Positions 1 to 7,575 of a stretch of 16,666 nt of DNA are shown one piece after another; position 1 is the first letter of the stretch, and each line of letters starts with the position of its first letter. This stretch comes from Phil1 sp963643205 (lineage in GTDB: Bacteria > Bacillota > Clostridia > Christensenellales > CAG-138). The notes beneath the pieces were generated by a model. It saw only the letters and a list, made by a program, of their open reading frames with translations. It was not told the DNA's origin and did not search any database. The stretch covers positions 1 through 16,666 of the forward strand of contig CAVIJJ010000028.1 of NCBI GenBank assembly GCA_963643205.1. The letters run 5' to 3'. The translations under genes and the position numbers were made by a program.

Positions 1-42
1 GAGGGAGGTGGATGCGAGCAAAGCGAGCAGACGGAGGGAGTT
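1..42. repeat. Probable end of an intergenic GAGGGAG-type repeat element
   Basis: The first 42 bases have a GAGGGAGGTGG box, a short GCGAGC direct repeat around AAA, and a second CGGAGGGAG box. On the opposite strand this reads as the CTCCCTCCGTC ... CACCTCCCTC layout common in short dispersed palindromic repeats of gut Clostridia. The element runs off the window edge, so its full structure cannot be seen. A similar GAGGGAG box occurs in the repeat at 16553-16594. The family assignment rests on general resemblance only. Confidence 0.4.
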
Positions 43-101
43 CAATAAAACCGCCAACCGTCTTTTAGCATCTAGTGATATTTACTTTATCGAAGTGGGA
101 T

Positions 102-581
102 TTACCTCCCTTTCTTTTCCCCCACCCTTTCCCCCAATTTTGTTGCCTGCTTTTCGGGGTAGCGGGAATAGTAGCTGATGCCGCGGGAGGCGTAGGCGGC
201 GCGGTGCTTGGAGTAGCGGCGGCACCAGAGGAAGCTGGGCAGGCCGACCAAGGGAAGGTAGAGCGGGCCGAGCAGGAGGGACTGGATTGTGTGGCCGTAT
301 TCGTGGCTTGCCACGGCGCTTACGGCTTCGGGGCGGGGGTTCTCGCCCCGGTTTACGAATATGAACATGCCAAGCGACACGCTGGCAAGGTTGCGGAAAA
401 AGCGGGGGAGAGTTGAGGGGCTGTATTGAGTGAGCACGGCGCAGCGATAAACGCCGCGCTTTTGTTTGCCAAGAAGAAGCAAAAGTATAAGCCCGCAAAG
501 GCTCTGCGGCGCTCCCCAGGCGCACTGTATAATTATGTATATAATGCGGGTAAGCACGCCCGTTTTGCGCTCGGTCGGCAT
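102..581 (-). CDS. Small membrane protein with an HEYGH metal-binding motif
   Basis: A 159-residue protein of unnamed family. It has a hydrophobic segment at about residues 13-37, a second at about 101-119, and the motif HEYGHTIQS at residues 93-101 (H93, E94, H97), which looks like the HExxH zinc site of metallopeptidases. The C-terminus ends in a basic stretch after YPEKQATKLG. The ATG at 581 is preferred because AAGGGG lies 8 bases upstream; the in-frame GTG at 590 would have no room for a ribosome binding site. Small HExGH membrane proteins of this kind are common in Firmicutes and Bacteroidetes, but I know of no proven function, and a third zinc ligand or catalytic activity cannot be shown here. 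It stands alone, with a promoter at 649-677. No clear terminator is visible downstream. Confidence 0.7.
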   Translation of the reverse strand: MPTERKTGVLTRIIYIIIQCAWGAPQSLCGLILLLLLGKQKRGVYRCAVLTQYSPSTLPRFFRNLASVSLGMFIFVNRGENPRPEAVSAVASHEYGHTIQSLLLGPLYLPLVGLPSFLWCRRYSKHRAAYASRGISYYSRYPEKQATKLGERVGEKKGR

Positions 582-648
582 GGCAGTCACCCCTTTCCGC
601 GCGGATTCGACTTGCGGAGATGAAATCGCAAATCAACTTAATGTTGGA

Positions 649-677
649 ATTCTACCAGTTATAACTTATGAAATCAA
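649..677 (-). promoter_or_regulatory. Candidate sigma-A promoter of the HEYGH gene
   Basis: On the minus strand, TTGATT (672-677) and TAGAAT (649-654) are separated by exactly 17 bases. Transcription would start near 642, about 60 bases before the start codon at 581. A GTTATAAC palindrome (658-665) lies inside the spacer, where a bound protein would block RNA polymerase. Confidence 0.55.
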
Positions 678-746
678 GCGAATATCGGTTTTAATCGGTT
701 ATAACCGACGGTTTCGCGCTTTTTGGGGTATTTCGTCGGTTATAAC
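658..746. promoter_or_regulatory. Three phased GTTATAAC palindromes (candidate operators)
   Basis: The perfect 8-base palindrome GTTATAAC occurs at 658-665, 698-705 and 739-746, with steps of 40 and 41 bases, close to four helical turns. The middle copy extends to the 14-base perfect palindrome TCGGTTATAACCGA (695-708). Copies 1 and 3 share GTTATAACTTAT. Additional TCGGTT half-sites lie at 685-690 and 771-776. Relative to the promoter at 649-677 the centres lie near -20, -60 and -101, which suggests cooperative binding of a dimeric regulator. The regulator is not encoded in the window. Confidence 0.5.
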
Positions 747-976
747 TTATTTGGTTTGAAAATCGATAAATCGGTTAATAAACGCGCGCTTTTCGTATAT
801 GATTAAGCTACCGAAGTAAGAACAACGGAATATACAGAAGACGTGACGTTTTATGATAATGAAAACGCCTTTGTCAACAAAAGTTTGAACGGCTGAGGAT
901 AATAGCTTCATATCGGTGAGTCCGCCGCCAATTGAGGATACAAGCGGACAAATCTTAAAATTTAAGGGGTATCAAG

Positions 977-1895
977 ATGAAAAAGAGAATACTTGCTCTT
1001 GTGCTTGTGCTTATGGAAAAACGGAAAATGCACAGAATGCGAATACGCGTGCAAGCACCCGAATCCTCCCGCGGATGACGGCGACTGCACAACAGCGGTG
1101 GTCTGCCCCGTTTGCGAGAAGGCCCTGACCGAAGCAAACACGGCCCACACGGTGAACAGCCGGAAATCAAACGGCAACGGAACCCACACGGGCAAGTGTA
1201 CGGTAAGCGGATGCGATAAAGAGATAACGGAAAGCTGCTCGGGCGGCACGGCCTGCGTTAGCGGAGAAAATTCCATATCCCTTACAAATCTTTCGGGAGA
1301 GAGCGCGAAGGATATATACATTGTCGTCAAAAACGCGGCGGGCTCCGCGAGCGAAACGCTGAAAATAGAGATTCCGGCGTATGAAGCGACATATGTTGAG
1401 CCTGTTTACTCCATGTCGGCGGATGTGTCCGCGCTCGATTTCGGCAGTGTTCAGGCGGGATATGCATCACCCGGCGCGAAGACCGTAACCGTTACGAACA
1501 CGGGCAACCAACAGATTACTTTGACACAGCCGGCGGCGAATAATTACGCGATAGGAAATCTTTCAAAAACCGTTCTTGAGCCCAACGAAACGGCAACCTT
1601 TACCGTCCGCCCAAAGGACGGACTTGCGGCAAACGCGTACGGCGAAACAATCACCATTCACGGCACAGGCGCAAGCGACATCGGCATACGGCTGAGCTTC
1701 ACCGTATCGGAATCGGTAAAGCCCGGGCATAAAGGCACCGAGGATGACAACACCAATGAATATTCCCAAAAGGACGTAACCATTCCGCTGACCGGCGACA
1801 GCGGCCATATATTCCTTTGGCCGGCGCTGATGTTTGTAATCGGCGGCGCTGTTATGGCAACGGCGGTAGGCAGAAGAAAAAAACGCGCAAAGTAA
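977..1895 (+). pseudogene. Broken or internally deleted LPxTG-type surface protein gene
   Basis: An ATG at 977, with AAGGGG 7 bases upstream, begins a signal-peptide-like MKKRILALVLVLM, but that frame stops after about 33 codons. The real body lies in another frame, open from 993 to 1895. It has a cysteine-rich part (about 1016-1260) with CxxC pairs such as CTEC and CPVC, then a beta-sandwich Ig-like domain (about 1414-1710) of the choice-of-anchor/ASH kind with LDFGSV and TVTNTGNQ. A cell-wall sorting signal follows: IPLTGD starting at 1782, a hydrophobic stretch and the tail RRKKRAK. One base must be skipped near the A5 run at 1015-1019 to join the frames. Even then the signal peptide would lack its cleavage region, so a larger deletion joining the signal peptide to an internal module is more likely. 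Sequencing or assembly error is possible. The terminator at 1908-1935 could serve this gene only weakly. Confidence 0.65.
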
Positions 1896-1907
1896 ATAAA
1901 CCGCAAA

Positions 1908-1935
1908 AAGCGGCAGCCCTTTCGGACTGCCGCTT
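1908..1935 (-). terminator. Terminator of the lysine-butyrate operon
   Basis: Inverted repeat AAGCGGCAG (1908-1916) / CTGCCGCTT (1927-1935), a 9-base-pair stem around a pyrimidine/purine loop. On the minus strand the stem is followed by TTTTTG, a good intrinsic terminator about 30 bases after the etfA stop codon. On the plus strand it is followed only by AATTATT, so termination of the opposing surface-protein gene would be weaker. Confidence 0.88.
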
Positions 1936-1965
1936 AATTATTGGATTATGCGGTTTTTGTGAAGC

Positions 1966-3102
1966 TTACTGCTTCTTGGCCTTCTGCGCCTTGATGGCCT
2001 CGGTGAGCATCGGGGTTACCTTGAACAGGTCGCCGCAGATGCCGTAGTCGGCAATCTCGAATATGGGCGCGGTCTCGTTGGTGTTAACCGCTATGATGCA
2101 CTCGGAATCCTGCATACCGGCCTTGTGCTGGATAGCGCCGGAAATACCGAGGGCGATATATACCTTAGGATGTACGGTCTTACCGGTCTGGCCAACCTGA
2201 TGATCAGAGGAGAGCCAGCCATTGTCTATAACCGCACGGCTGCCGCCGACAACGCCGCCCAGAGCCTCAGCCAGGTCCTCGGCAAGCTTAATGCCAAGCT
2301 CAACATTCTTGCTGATACCACGACCGACGGATACTACGAAGTCCGCGCCGATCAGGTCAACTATCTTCTTGGCAGCCTTTACAACTTCCACAACCTCGGT
2401 CTTTACATCCTCGGCGGTCAGCTTGACCTCGGGACGTACGATTTCAACCGCGTCAGCCTTTTCCTGGCTGAACTCAGCCCTGCGCATAACGCCGGGGCGT
2501 ACGGTTGCCATGGAAGGACGGAAACGGGGGCAGATGATGGAGGCCATAAGGTGACCGCCGAAAGCGGGACGGGTCATCTTCAGGTCGCGGGAGACGTCGT
2601 GCGCCTGGCCCATAACCATAGCGGTATCCATCTTGGCGATCTTCTCCTCATCAAGGGTGGAAGCGCCGCGCAGGAAGTCCTTATAGATGTTCATGTCAAC
2701 ATCAAGGTGCGTGCAGTCCGCGCAAAGGCCGGTGTGCAGGCGAGCCGCGCAGCGGGGGCCAAGGTCACGGCCGATGTTGCTGGCGCCGATCAGGAAAGCT
2801 TCAGGCTTGAGCTCTTCGATGGTGTCGCAGATTACCTTGGTGTAGGCATCGGTGGTGTAGTACTTAAGAAGGGGGGATTCGCAAAGGATTATCTTATCCG
2901 CGCCGTAGCCGGCAAGCTCCTTGCACAGGCCCTCCACATTGTCGCCGAGAAGCAGACCGCAGAGCTTTACGCCCAGCTCGTCCGCAAGCTTACGGCCTTC
3001 CGAGATAAGCTCGAAATCGGTGGGCATCAGTTTGCCTTCGCGCTGCTCGCAGAATACCCAAACGTCCTTAAAGGCGGCTATATCCATGCTATTGTAAGCC
3101 AT
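1966..3102 (-). CDS. etfA: Electron transfer flavoprotein, alpha subunit
   Basis: A 378-residue EtfA, last gene of the operon. With EtfB it delivers electrons to the acyl-CoA dehydrogenase encoded just upstream. The N-terminal alpha/beta domain spans roughly residues 10-210. The C-terminal FAD-binding domain has SVGRGI, then the hallmark VGQTGKTVHPKVYIALGISG, in which the TGKTV and GISGAIQH parts hold FAD. In Bcd-linked bifurcating Etf complexes this flavin shuttles electrons to the dehydrogenase, while the beta-subunit FAD splits them between crotonyl-CoA and ferredoxin. Membership of that class is inferred from the gene neighbours and sequence type, not proven. AGGAGA lies just before the ATG at 3102, and the gap to etfB is 18 bases. 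The Ile codons are mostly ATC, as in etfB, kamA and kdd, suggesting high expression. Confidence 0.95.
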   Translation of the reverse strand: MAYNSMDIAAFKDVWVFCEQREGKLMPTDFELISEGRKLADELGVKLCGLLLGDNVEGLCKELAGYGADKIILCESPLLKYYTTDAYTKVICDTIEELKPEAFLIGASNIGRDLGPRCAARLHTGLCADCTHLDVDMNIYKDFLRGASTLDEEKIAKMDTAMVMGQAHDVSRDLKMTRPAFGGHLMASIICPRFRPSMATVRPGVMRRAEFSQEKADAVEIVRPEVKLTAEDVKTEVVEVVKAAKKIVDLIGADFVVSVGRGISKNVELGIKLAEDLAEALGGVVGGSRAVIDNGWLSSDHQVGQTGKTVHPKVYIALGISGAIQHKAGMQDSECIIAVNTNETAPIFEIADYGICGDLFKVTPMLTEAIKAQKAKKQ

Positions 3103-3120
3103 GTTTGTTCTCCTTTCTCC

Positions 3121-3921
3121 TTAGATAATGTGCTTGGCGGCAAGCGTTTCGGCAAGGCCTTCGCAGGTAGCCATGTCGCTGCCCTCAAGCATCTGGCCTG
3201 CGCCCTTCTGGGGAGGGGTGAAGGAGGTCAGAATGTTGGTGGGAGAGCCCTTGAGGCCGATGGTGGTCGGGTCGATCAGGGGATCGTCCTTAAGAGCATT
3301 GTAATCGAATATCTCGATGGGCTTCTTGAAGCTTTCGTATACGCCGCCAACGCTCATGTAACGGGGCTCGTTGAGCTCCTTGATGCAGGTGATCAGGCAG
3401 GGGGTCTTTACCTTGATGGTCATGTAGCCATCCTCAAGCGCGCGCCTGATGGTAAGGGTATCGCCGGTCTTCTGGATATCCGCGGCATAGGTGACCTGGG
3501 GCAGATGCAGCTTTTCAGCTATCTGGGGACCAACCTGAGCGGTATCGCCATCGATTGCCTGACGGCCGCACATTATAACGTCGTCCGCCTCAACACCGAT
3601 CTTGTTGATGCCGGCAGCTATGATCTGGCTGGTAGCGTAGGTATCGCTGCCGCCGAACTCACGACCGCTTATCAGAACGCCCTCGTCGGCGCCCATGGCC
3701 AGCAGCTCACGCAGCATGCCCATTGCCGGGGGAGGACCCATGGAAACAACAACAACCTTGCAGCCGGTAGCGTCCTTAAGCTTAAGGGCGGCCTCAACGG
3801 CGTTCATGTCGTCCGGATTGGTGATGGTCTGCATGGAAGCACGATCCAGAGTACCGTCGGCCTTGACGGCAACCTTACCGGAAGTATCGGGAACCTGTTT
3901 TACACATACTATAACTTTCAT
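3121..3921 (-). CDS. etfB: Electron transfer flavoprotein, beta subunit
   Basis: A 266-residue EtfB. The N-terminus MKVIVCVKQVPDT and the internal VSMGPPPA and CGRQAIDGDTAQVGPQIAE (about residues 115-140) are typical of the EtfB partner of butyryl-CoA dehydrogenase. In bifurcating Etf this subunit binds the FAD that takes a hydride from NADH and sends one electron to ferredoxin and one through EtfA to Bcd. The net reaction of the family is crotonyl-CoA plus 2 NADH reducing both butyryl-CoA and ferredoxin. The start codon at 3921 follows the bcd stop by 10 bases, and the AAGGAG ribosome binding site overlaps that stop codon, so translation is probably coupled to bcd and keeps the subunits in balance. 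Bifurcation itself is inferred. Confidence 0.95.
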   Translation of the reverse strand: MKVIVCVKQVPDTSGKVAVKADGTLDRASMQTITNPDDMNAVEAALKLKDATGCKVVVVSMGPPPAMGMLRELLAMGADEGVLISGREFGGSDTYATSQIIAAGINKIGVEADDVIMCGRQAIDGDTAQVGPQIAEKLHLPQVTYAADIQKTGDTLTIRRALEDGYMTIKVKTPCLITCIKELNEPRYMSVGGVYESFKKPIEIFDYNALKDDPLIDPTTIGLKGSPTNILTSFTPPQKGAGQMLEGSDMATCEGLAETLAAKHII

Positions 3922-3931
3922 GTTAATCTCC

Positions 3932-5104
3932 TTACTTCACGCCGAGCTTGGACGCGATGACCATGCGCTGAACTTCGCTGGTGCCTTCGTAAATCTCGGT
4001 TATCTTCGCGTCGCGCATCATGCGCTCAACGGGATATTCACGGGTGTAGCCGTAACCGCCGAAGAGCTGTACGGCCCTGCGGGTAACGTCGCTGGCGGCT
4101 TCCGCTGCGAAAAGCTTGGCCATAGCGGCATCGGCAGAGTAGCTTTCGCCCTTCTTGCCGGCCATCTCAAGCTCTACATACGCCTGCTTCTTGCAAGCGG
4201 CGGAGTATACCAGGAACTGAGCGGCCTGCATGCGGGTGTGCATGTCCGCAAGCTGGAACTGAGTGTTCTGCATCTGGGACAGGCGCTTGCCGAACTGCTT
4301 GCGCTCCTGAACGTATTTAACGGTTTCTTCCACGGCGCCCTCGCCTATACCAAGAGCCTGGCTGGCGATACCGATACGGCCGCCGTCAAGGGTCTTCATG
4401 GCGATAGCGAAGCCCTGGCCTTCCTTACCGAGCAGGTTCTCCTTGGGAACTATGCAGTTATCCATGATCAGCTCGCAGGTGGCGCTGCCGCGGATACCCA
4501 TCTTCTTTTCCTTCTTGCCTACGGAGAAGCCGGGGAAGTCTTTCTCTACTATAAAGGCGGAAATGCCCTTGTTGCCGAGAGCCTTGTTGGTCATTGCGAA
4601 TATAATGTATACACTCGCGTAGCCGGCGTTGGTGATGAAGATCTTGGTGCCGTTGAGCACGTAGTGATCACCGTCAAGCACGGCAGTGGTCTGCTGACCG
4701 GAAGCGTCGGTACCGGCGTTGGGTTCGGTAAGACCGAAAGCGCCAATCTTCTTGCCGGCGAGCAGGTCGGGCAGATACTTCATCCTCTGCTCCTCGGTGC
4801 CGTTCTCATAAATGGGAGCGCAGCACAGAGAGGTGTGAGCAGAAACGATAACGCCGGTGGTAGCGCAGCACTTGCTCAGCTCTTCCACGGCCATTGAATA
4901 GGCGAGTACGTCTCCGCCCGCTCCGCCGTACTTGGTGGGGAACGGAATGCCCATGAAACCGTAGCGCGCAAGCTTTTCAACGGTTTCCATCGGGAAGCGC
5001 TCTTCCTCGTCTACTTCTTCCGCAAGAGGCTTAACTTCAGTCTCGGCGAACTTGCGGTACAAATTCCGAAGCATCAGATGCTCCTGTGACAGGTTGAAAT
5101 CCAT
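3932..5104 (-). CDS. bcd: Short-chain acyl-CoA (butyryl-CoA) dehydrogenase
   Basis: A 390-residue FAD-dependent acyl-CoA dehydrogenase of full length. Visible are the first family signature around GAFGLTEPNAGTDASGQ (about 121-137), the flavin-contacting region TKIFITNAGYA, and the second signature QLFGGYGYTREYPVERMMRD near the C-terminus. Glu373 in IYEGTSE is the expected catalytic base, matching the Glu of Megasphaera butyryl-CoA dehydrogenase. With EtfAB encoded directly behind it, the enzyme should reduce crotonyl-CoA to butyryl-CoA, the energy-yielding step that follows the lysine-specific enzymes. AGGAGAG precedes the ATG at 5104. The butyryl rather than longer-chain preference is inferred from the neighbours (hbd, crotonase, kal). 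Confidence 0.93.
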   Translation of the reverse strand: MDFNLSQEHLMLRNLYRKFAETEVKPLAEEVDEEERFPMETVEKLARYGFMGIPFPTKYGGAGGDVLAYSMAVEELSKCCATTGVIVSAHTSLCCAPIYENGTEEQRMKYLPDLLAGKKIGAFGLTEPNAGTDASGQQTTAVLDGDHYVLNGTKIFITNAGYASVYIIFAMTNKALGNKGISAFIVEKDFPGFSVGKKEKKMGIRGSATCELIMDNCIVPKENLLGKEGQGFAIAMKTLDGGRIGIASQALGIGEGAVEETVKYVQERKQFGKRLSQMQNTQFQLADMHTRMQAAQFLVYSAACKKQAYVELEMAGKKGESYSADAAMAKLFAAEAASDVTRRAVQLFGGYGYTREYPVERMMRDAKITEIYEGTSEVQRMVIASKLGVK

Positions 5105-5139
5105 CTTTCTCTCCTTTTAAGTTTATAATTAAAAGCGTT

Positions 5140-5994
5140 TTATTTAGTGTAATCAAATATACCCTTGCCGGTTTTGCGGCCAAGCGTGCCCGCGCGCACA
5201 AGCTGCCTAAGCTTCACGTGGGGGCGATACTTACTGTCGCACGTTTCGTTATAAAGCGTTTCCATTATGTAAAGGCAGGTATCAAGCCCAATCATATCGG
5301 CAAGCGCAAGCGGGCCCATGGGATGGTTGCAGCCAAGCTTCATGGCCGTGTCTATATCCTCCTTGCTCGCTATGCCCTCCGCCCAAAGGCCAATGGCCTC
5401 GTTTATCATGGGTATAAGCAGCCTGTTTACAACAAAGCCGGGGCATTCGTTTACCTGCACGGGCGTTTTGCCCGCGGCCTCCGCAAGCGCGCGAGTCCTG
5501 TCATAGGTTTCGTCGCTTGTGAAAACTCCCCTTATAAGCTCGGTAAGCTTCATAACCGTTGCCGGGTTAAAGAAGTGCATTCCGATAACCCTTTCCGGGT
5601 GCTTGGTGGCGGAGGCTATATCGGTAATGGAAATGGAGCTTGTGTTGCTGGCAAGTATTGTGCTTTCCTTGCAAAGATCGTCAAGCTGCGCGAAAATCTG
5701 CTTTTTAATGTCCGCGCGCTCAATGGCGGCCTCTATAACAAGGTCCGCGTCCCTGCAATCCTCAAGCAATGTGGTGAAGCTTACGCGGGAAAGTATACCG
5801 TCGCGCTCCTCGCCGCTCATTTTGCCCTTGGCAACCCTTTTTTCAAGCGATGCCTCAAGCCTCGCCTTCGCCCTTTGGGTTATGGTTTCGTTTATGTCCC
5901 TGATGACCACGCTCGCGCCCGCGGTAGCGAACGCCGTGGCAATATCAAGGCCCATTGTACCGGCGCCTATCAAGGCTATTTTCTCGTTCATCAT
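5140..5994 (-). CDS. hbd: 3-hydroxybutyryl-CoA dehydrogenase
   Basis: A 284-residue enzyme with the N-terminal Rossmann fold (GAGTMG at 10-15) and the family core IGMHFFNPA. The catalytic pair is His140 and Glu152, and Asn190 lies in PGFVVNR. The C-terminal dimer domain includes NHPMGPLALADMIGLDT. It interconverts acetoacetyl-CoA and 3-hydroxybutyryl-CoA. The lysine route proper does not need this step, so the gene suggests that acetoacetate released by Kce, once activated to its CoA ester, can also be turned into crotonyl-CoA. Two tandem ATGs start the gene (5994 and 5991); GGAGAG is 9 bases from the first and AGGAA 4 bases from the second, so the start is uncertain by one codon. It is 6 bases from the crotonase stop. 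Its Ile codons are mainly ATA or ATT, unlike etfB. Confidence 0.94.
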   Translation of the reverse strand: MMNEKIALIGAGTMGLDIATAFATAGASVVIRDINETITQRAKARLEASLEKRVAKGKMSGEERDGILSRVSFTTLLEDCRDADLVIEAAIERADIKKQIFAQLDDLCKESTILASNTSSISITDIASATKHPERVIGMHFFNPATVMKLTELIRGVFTSDETYDRTRALAEAAGKTPVQVNECPGFVVNRLLIPMINEAIGLWAEGIASKEDIDTAMKLGCNHPMGPLALADMIGLDTCLYIMETLYNETCDSKYRPHVKLRQLVRAGTLGRKTGKGIFDYTK

Positions 5995-6000
5995 TTCCTG

Positions 6001-6780
6001 TTACTCTCCTTTGAATTCCGCCTTGGGTCGCTTGGCAAGGAATGCCGTCATGGCGTTCCGCTGATCCTCGGTTTCAAAGCATTCGCCGAAAACCTGCGCC
6101 TCGTAATCAAGGTCGTTCTCAAGGAACCTGTCCACCCTGCGGCTCATGGCAACCTTGCAGAAATGCACGGCTATGGGCGCGTTGTTGGCTATTGTTTCGG
6201 CCATTTCCATCGCGCCGTCCATAAGCTGCTCATCATCGGGAAATACCTTATTCACCAGCCGCATTCTAAGCGCGTCCTCCGCGCCCACGGGCTTGCCCGT
6301 AAGGGTAAGGGTCATGGCGTTGGATGTGCCAACCACGCGGGGAAGCCTTTGCGTGCCGCCGAAGCCGGGCGTTATGCCCAGGCCAACCTCAGGCTGGCCG
6401 AACTTGGCGGACTGGGAGCAAAGCCTTATATCGCAGCAGAGGGCCAGCTCAAGCCCGCCGCCCAGCGCGTAGCCGTGAATAGCGGCAATAACGGGTATAT
6501 ACAGATCGTCAATCCGCTTGAAGGCGCGGTGTCCGGCATCCGCGAAGGCCTGCGCCTCCGCCTTGGTAAGGCCGACCATCTCGCCAATGTCCGCGCCCGC
6601 TCCGAAAGACCTGCCCTCACCGGTTATGATAAGAACCCTTACGTTGGAATCCCTTTCAACCTTTGCCGCGGCCATCTCAATTTCGTTGAGCATCGCGGTA
6701 TTCAGCGCGTTCAGCGCCTGGGGCCGGTTCAGTTTAAGCAGCGCGATGTAGCCGCGCTTTTCAAGCTTTACAAATTCCAT
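6001..6780 (-). CDS. crt: Enoyl-CoA hydratase (crotonase, 3-hydroxybutyryl-CoA dehydratase)
   Basis: A 259-residue crotonase-fold protein of normal length. The oxyanion-hole region SFGAGADI (58-65), the AIHGYALGGGLELALCCD helix (100-117) and GQPEVGLGITPGFGGTQRLPR are all intact. The two catalytic glutamates are Glu111 and Glu131, as in true hydratases. Beside hbd and bcd the likely reaction is 3-hydroxybutyryl-CoA to crotonyl-CoA, feeding the same pool that Kal makes from lysine. It starts 3 bases after the kamE stop and has no strong ribosome binding site of its own, so translation is probably coupled to kamE. The substrate is assigned by context; the family also includes dehydratases for other short acyl-CoAs. 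Confidence 0.92.
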   Translation of the reverse strand: MEFVKLEKRGYIALLKLNRPQALNALNTAMLNEIEMAAAKVERDSNVRVLIITGEGRSFGAGADIGEMVGLTKAEAQAFADAGHRAFKRIDDLYIPVIAAIHGYALGGGLELALCCDIRLCSQSAKFGQPEVGLGITPGFGGTQRLPRVVGTSNAMTLTLTGKPVGAEDALRMRLVNKVFPDDEQLMDGAMEMAETIANNAPIAVHFCKVAMSRRVDRFLENDLDYEAQVFGECFETEDQRNAMTAFLAKRPKAEFKGE

Positions 6781-6783
6781 TAC

Positions 6784-7575
6784 TTATTTACCAAGTCCGC
6801 GCTTTACCATTTCGGTTACGGCAAAGCTGGCAACGTCGTCCGCGTACTTGCCCGCGCCGAAGCCCGCGTCGTAACCAAGCTCCTTGGCCAGCTCATGAGT
6901 TATACGGGGACCGCCGCAGCAGACGACAAACTTGTCGCGCAGGCCTTCGGCCTCGAGAAGCTCTATAAGGTTGGTCAGGTTCTGGATATGAACGTCCTTC
7001 TGGGTAACGGTCTGGGAAACCAGCAGCACGTCGGCCTTCAGCTCAAGGGCCTTCTTTATGAAGTCCTCATTGGGCACCTGGGAACCCAGGTTGTAGGCCT
7101 CTACCATTTCATAACGCTCAAGACCGTAGTGGCCGGCAAAGCCCTTGCGGTTCATTATAGCGTCTATACCAACGGTGTGCGCGTCGGTACCGGTGGAGGC
7201 GCCGACCATAACAACCTTGCGGCCGATATGCTCGCGAATGTACTCGTTGGTGTCTTCCATGCTCATAACGTCGGACTCAACGGTTATAACGTGTATATCC
7301 TCGTAGTTCACGGTGTGCACGCAGCTGCCGTAAACAACATAGAAGGTGAATTCCTTATCAAGAGGCATATGCCATGCCACGTTGGGCTCTTCAAGGCCCA
7401 TCTTCTTGGCTATCTGGCGGGCCGCCTCCTCACCGCGCTCATCATCCTTAACGGGCAGGGTGAAGCTGGTCTGCACCTTACCGTCGTTCATAGTGTCGCC
7501 ATAGGGCTTCAGCTTGGTAAGGTCCAGGGTGGTATCAAAGTCTATTTTATGGGTATTGTAAAGTCCGCTGCTCAT
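6784..7575 (-). CDS. kamE: Lysine 5,6-aminomutase, beta (cobalamin-binding) subunit
   Basis: A 263-residue beta subunit. With KamD it uses adenosylcobalamin and PLP to move the terminal amino group of beta-lysine from C6 to C5, giving 3,5-diaminohexanoate. The B12-binding Rossmann domain carries the base-off motif D131-x-H133-x-x-G136, with His133 as the cobalt ligand. Lys144 (NRKG) is the PLP Schiff-base residue. Both numbers equal those of the studied Clostridium sticklandii enzyme. A glycine-rich GGPRITHEL follows near 222. The start codon overlaps the kamD stop by 4 bases (ATGA), giving strict translational coupling of the two subunits. Confidence 0.96.
   Translation of the reverse strand: MSSGLYNTHKIDFDTTLDLTKLKPYGDTMNDGKVQTSFTLPVKDDERGEEAARQIAKKMGLEEPNVAWHMPLDKEFTFYVVYGSCVHTVNYEDIHVITVESDVMSMEDTNEYIREHIGRKVVMVGASTGTDAHTVGIDAIMNRKGFAGHYGLERYEMVEAYNLGSQVPNEDFIKKALELKADVLLVSQTVTQKDVHIQNLTNLIELLEAEGLRDKFVVCCGGPRITHELAKELGYDAGFGAGKYADDVASFAVTEMVKRGLGK

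Larger units (their letters stand above)
591..976. other. Intergenic region between divergent genes
   Basis: No credible coding sequence is seen. The left half holds the promoter and palindrome cluster. The right half (about 750-976) is AT-rich and ends in an AAGGGG ribosome binding site 7 bases before the ATG at 977. A TTGTCA at 871-876 and GATAAT at 898-903 are 21 bases apart, too far for a convincing promoter, so the plus-strand gene has no clear promoter. Confidence 0.5.

Noticed and set aside
75..416. Plus-strand 113-codon frame
   Set aside because: Antisense to the HEYGH gene, which has a proper ribosome binding site, hydrophobic segments and a motif.
871..903. TTGTCA ... GATAAT as promoter of the surface-protein gene
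   Set aside because: The 21-base spacer is too long for a sigma-A promoter and no better match was found.
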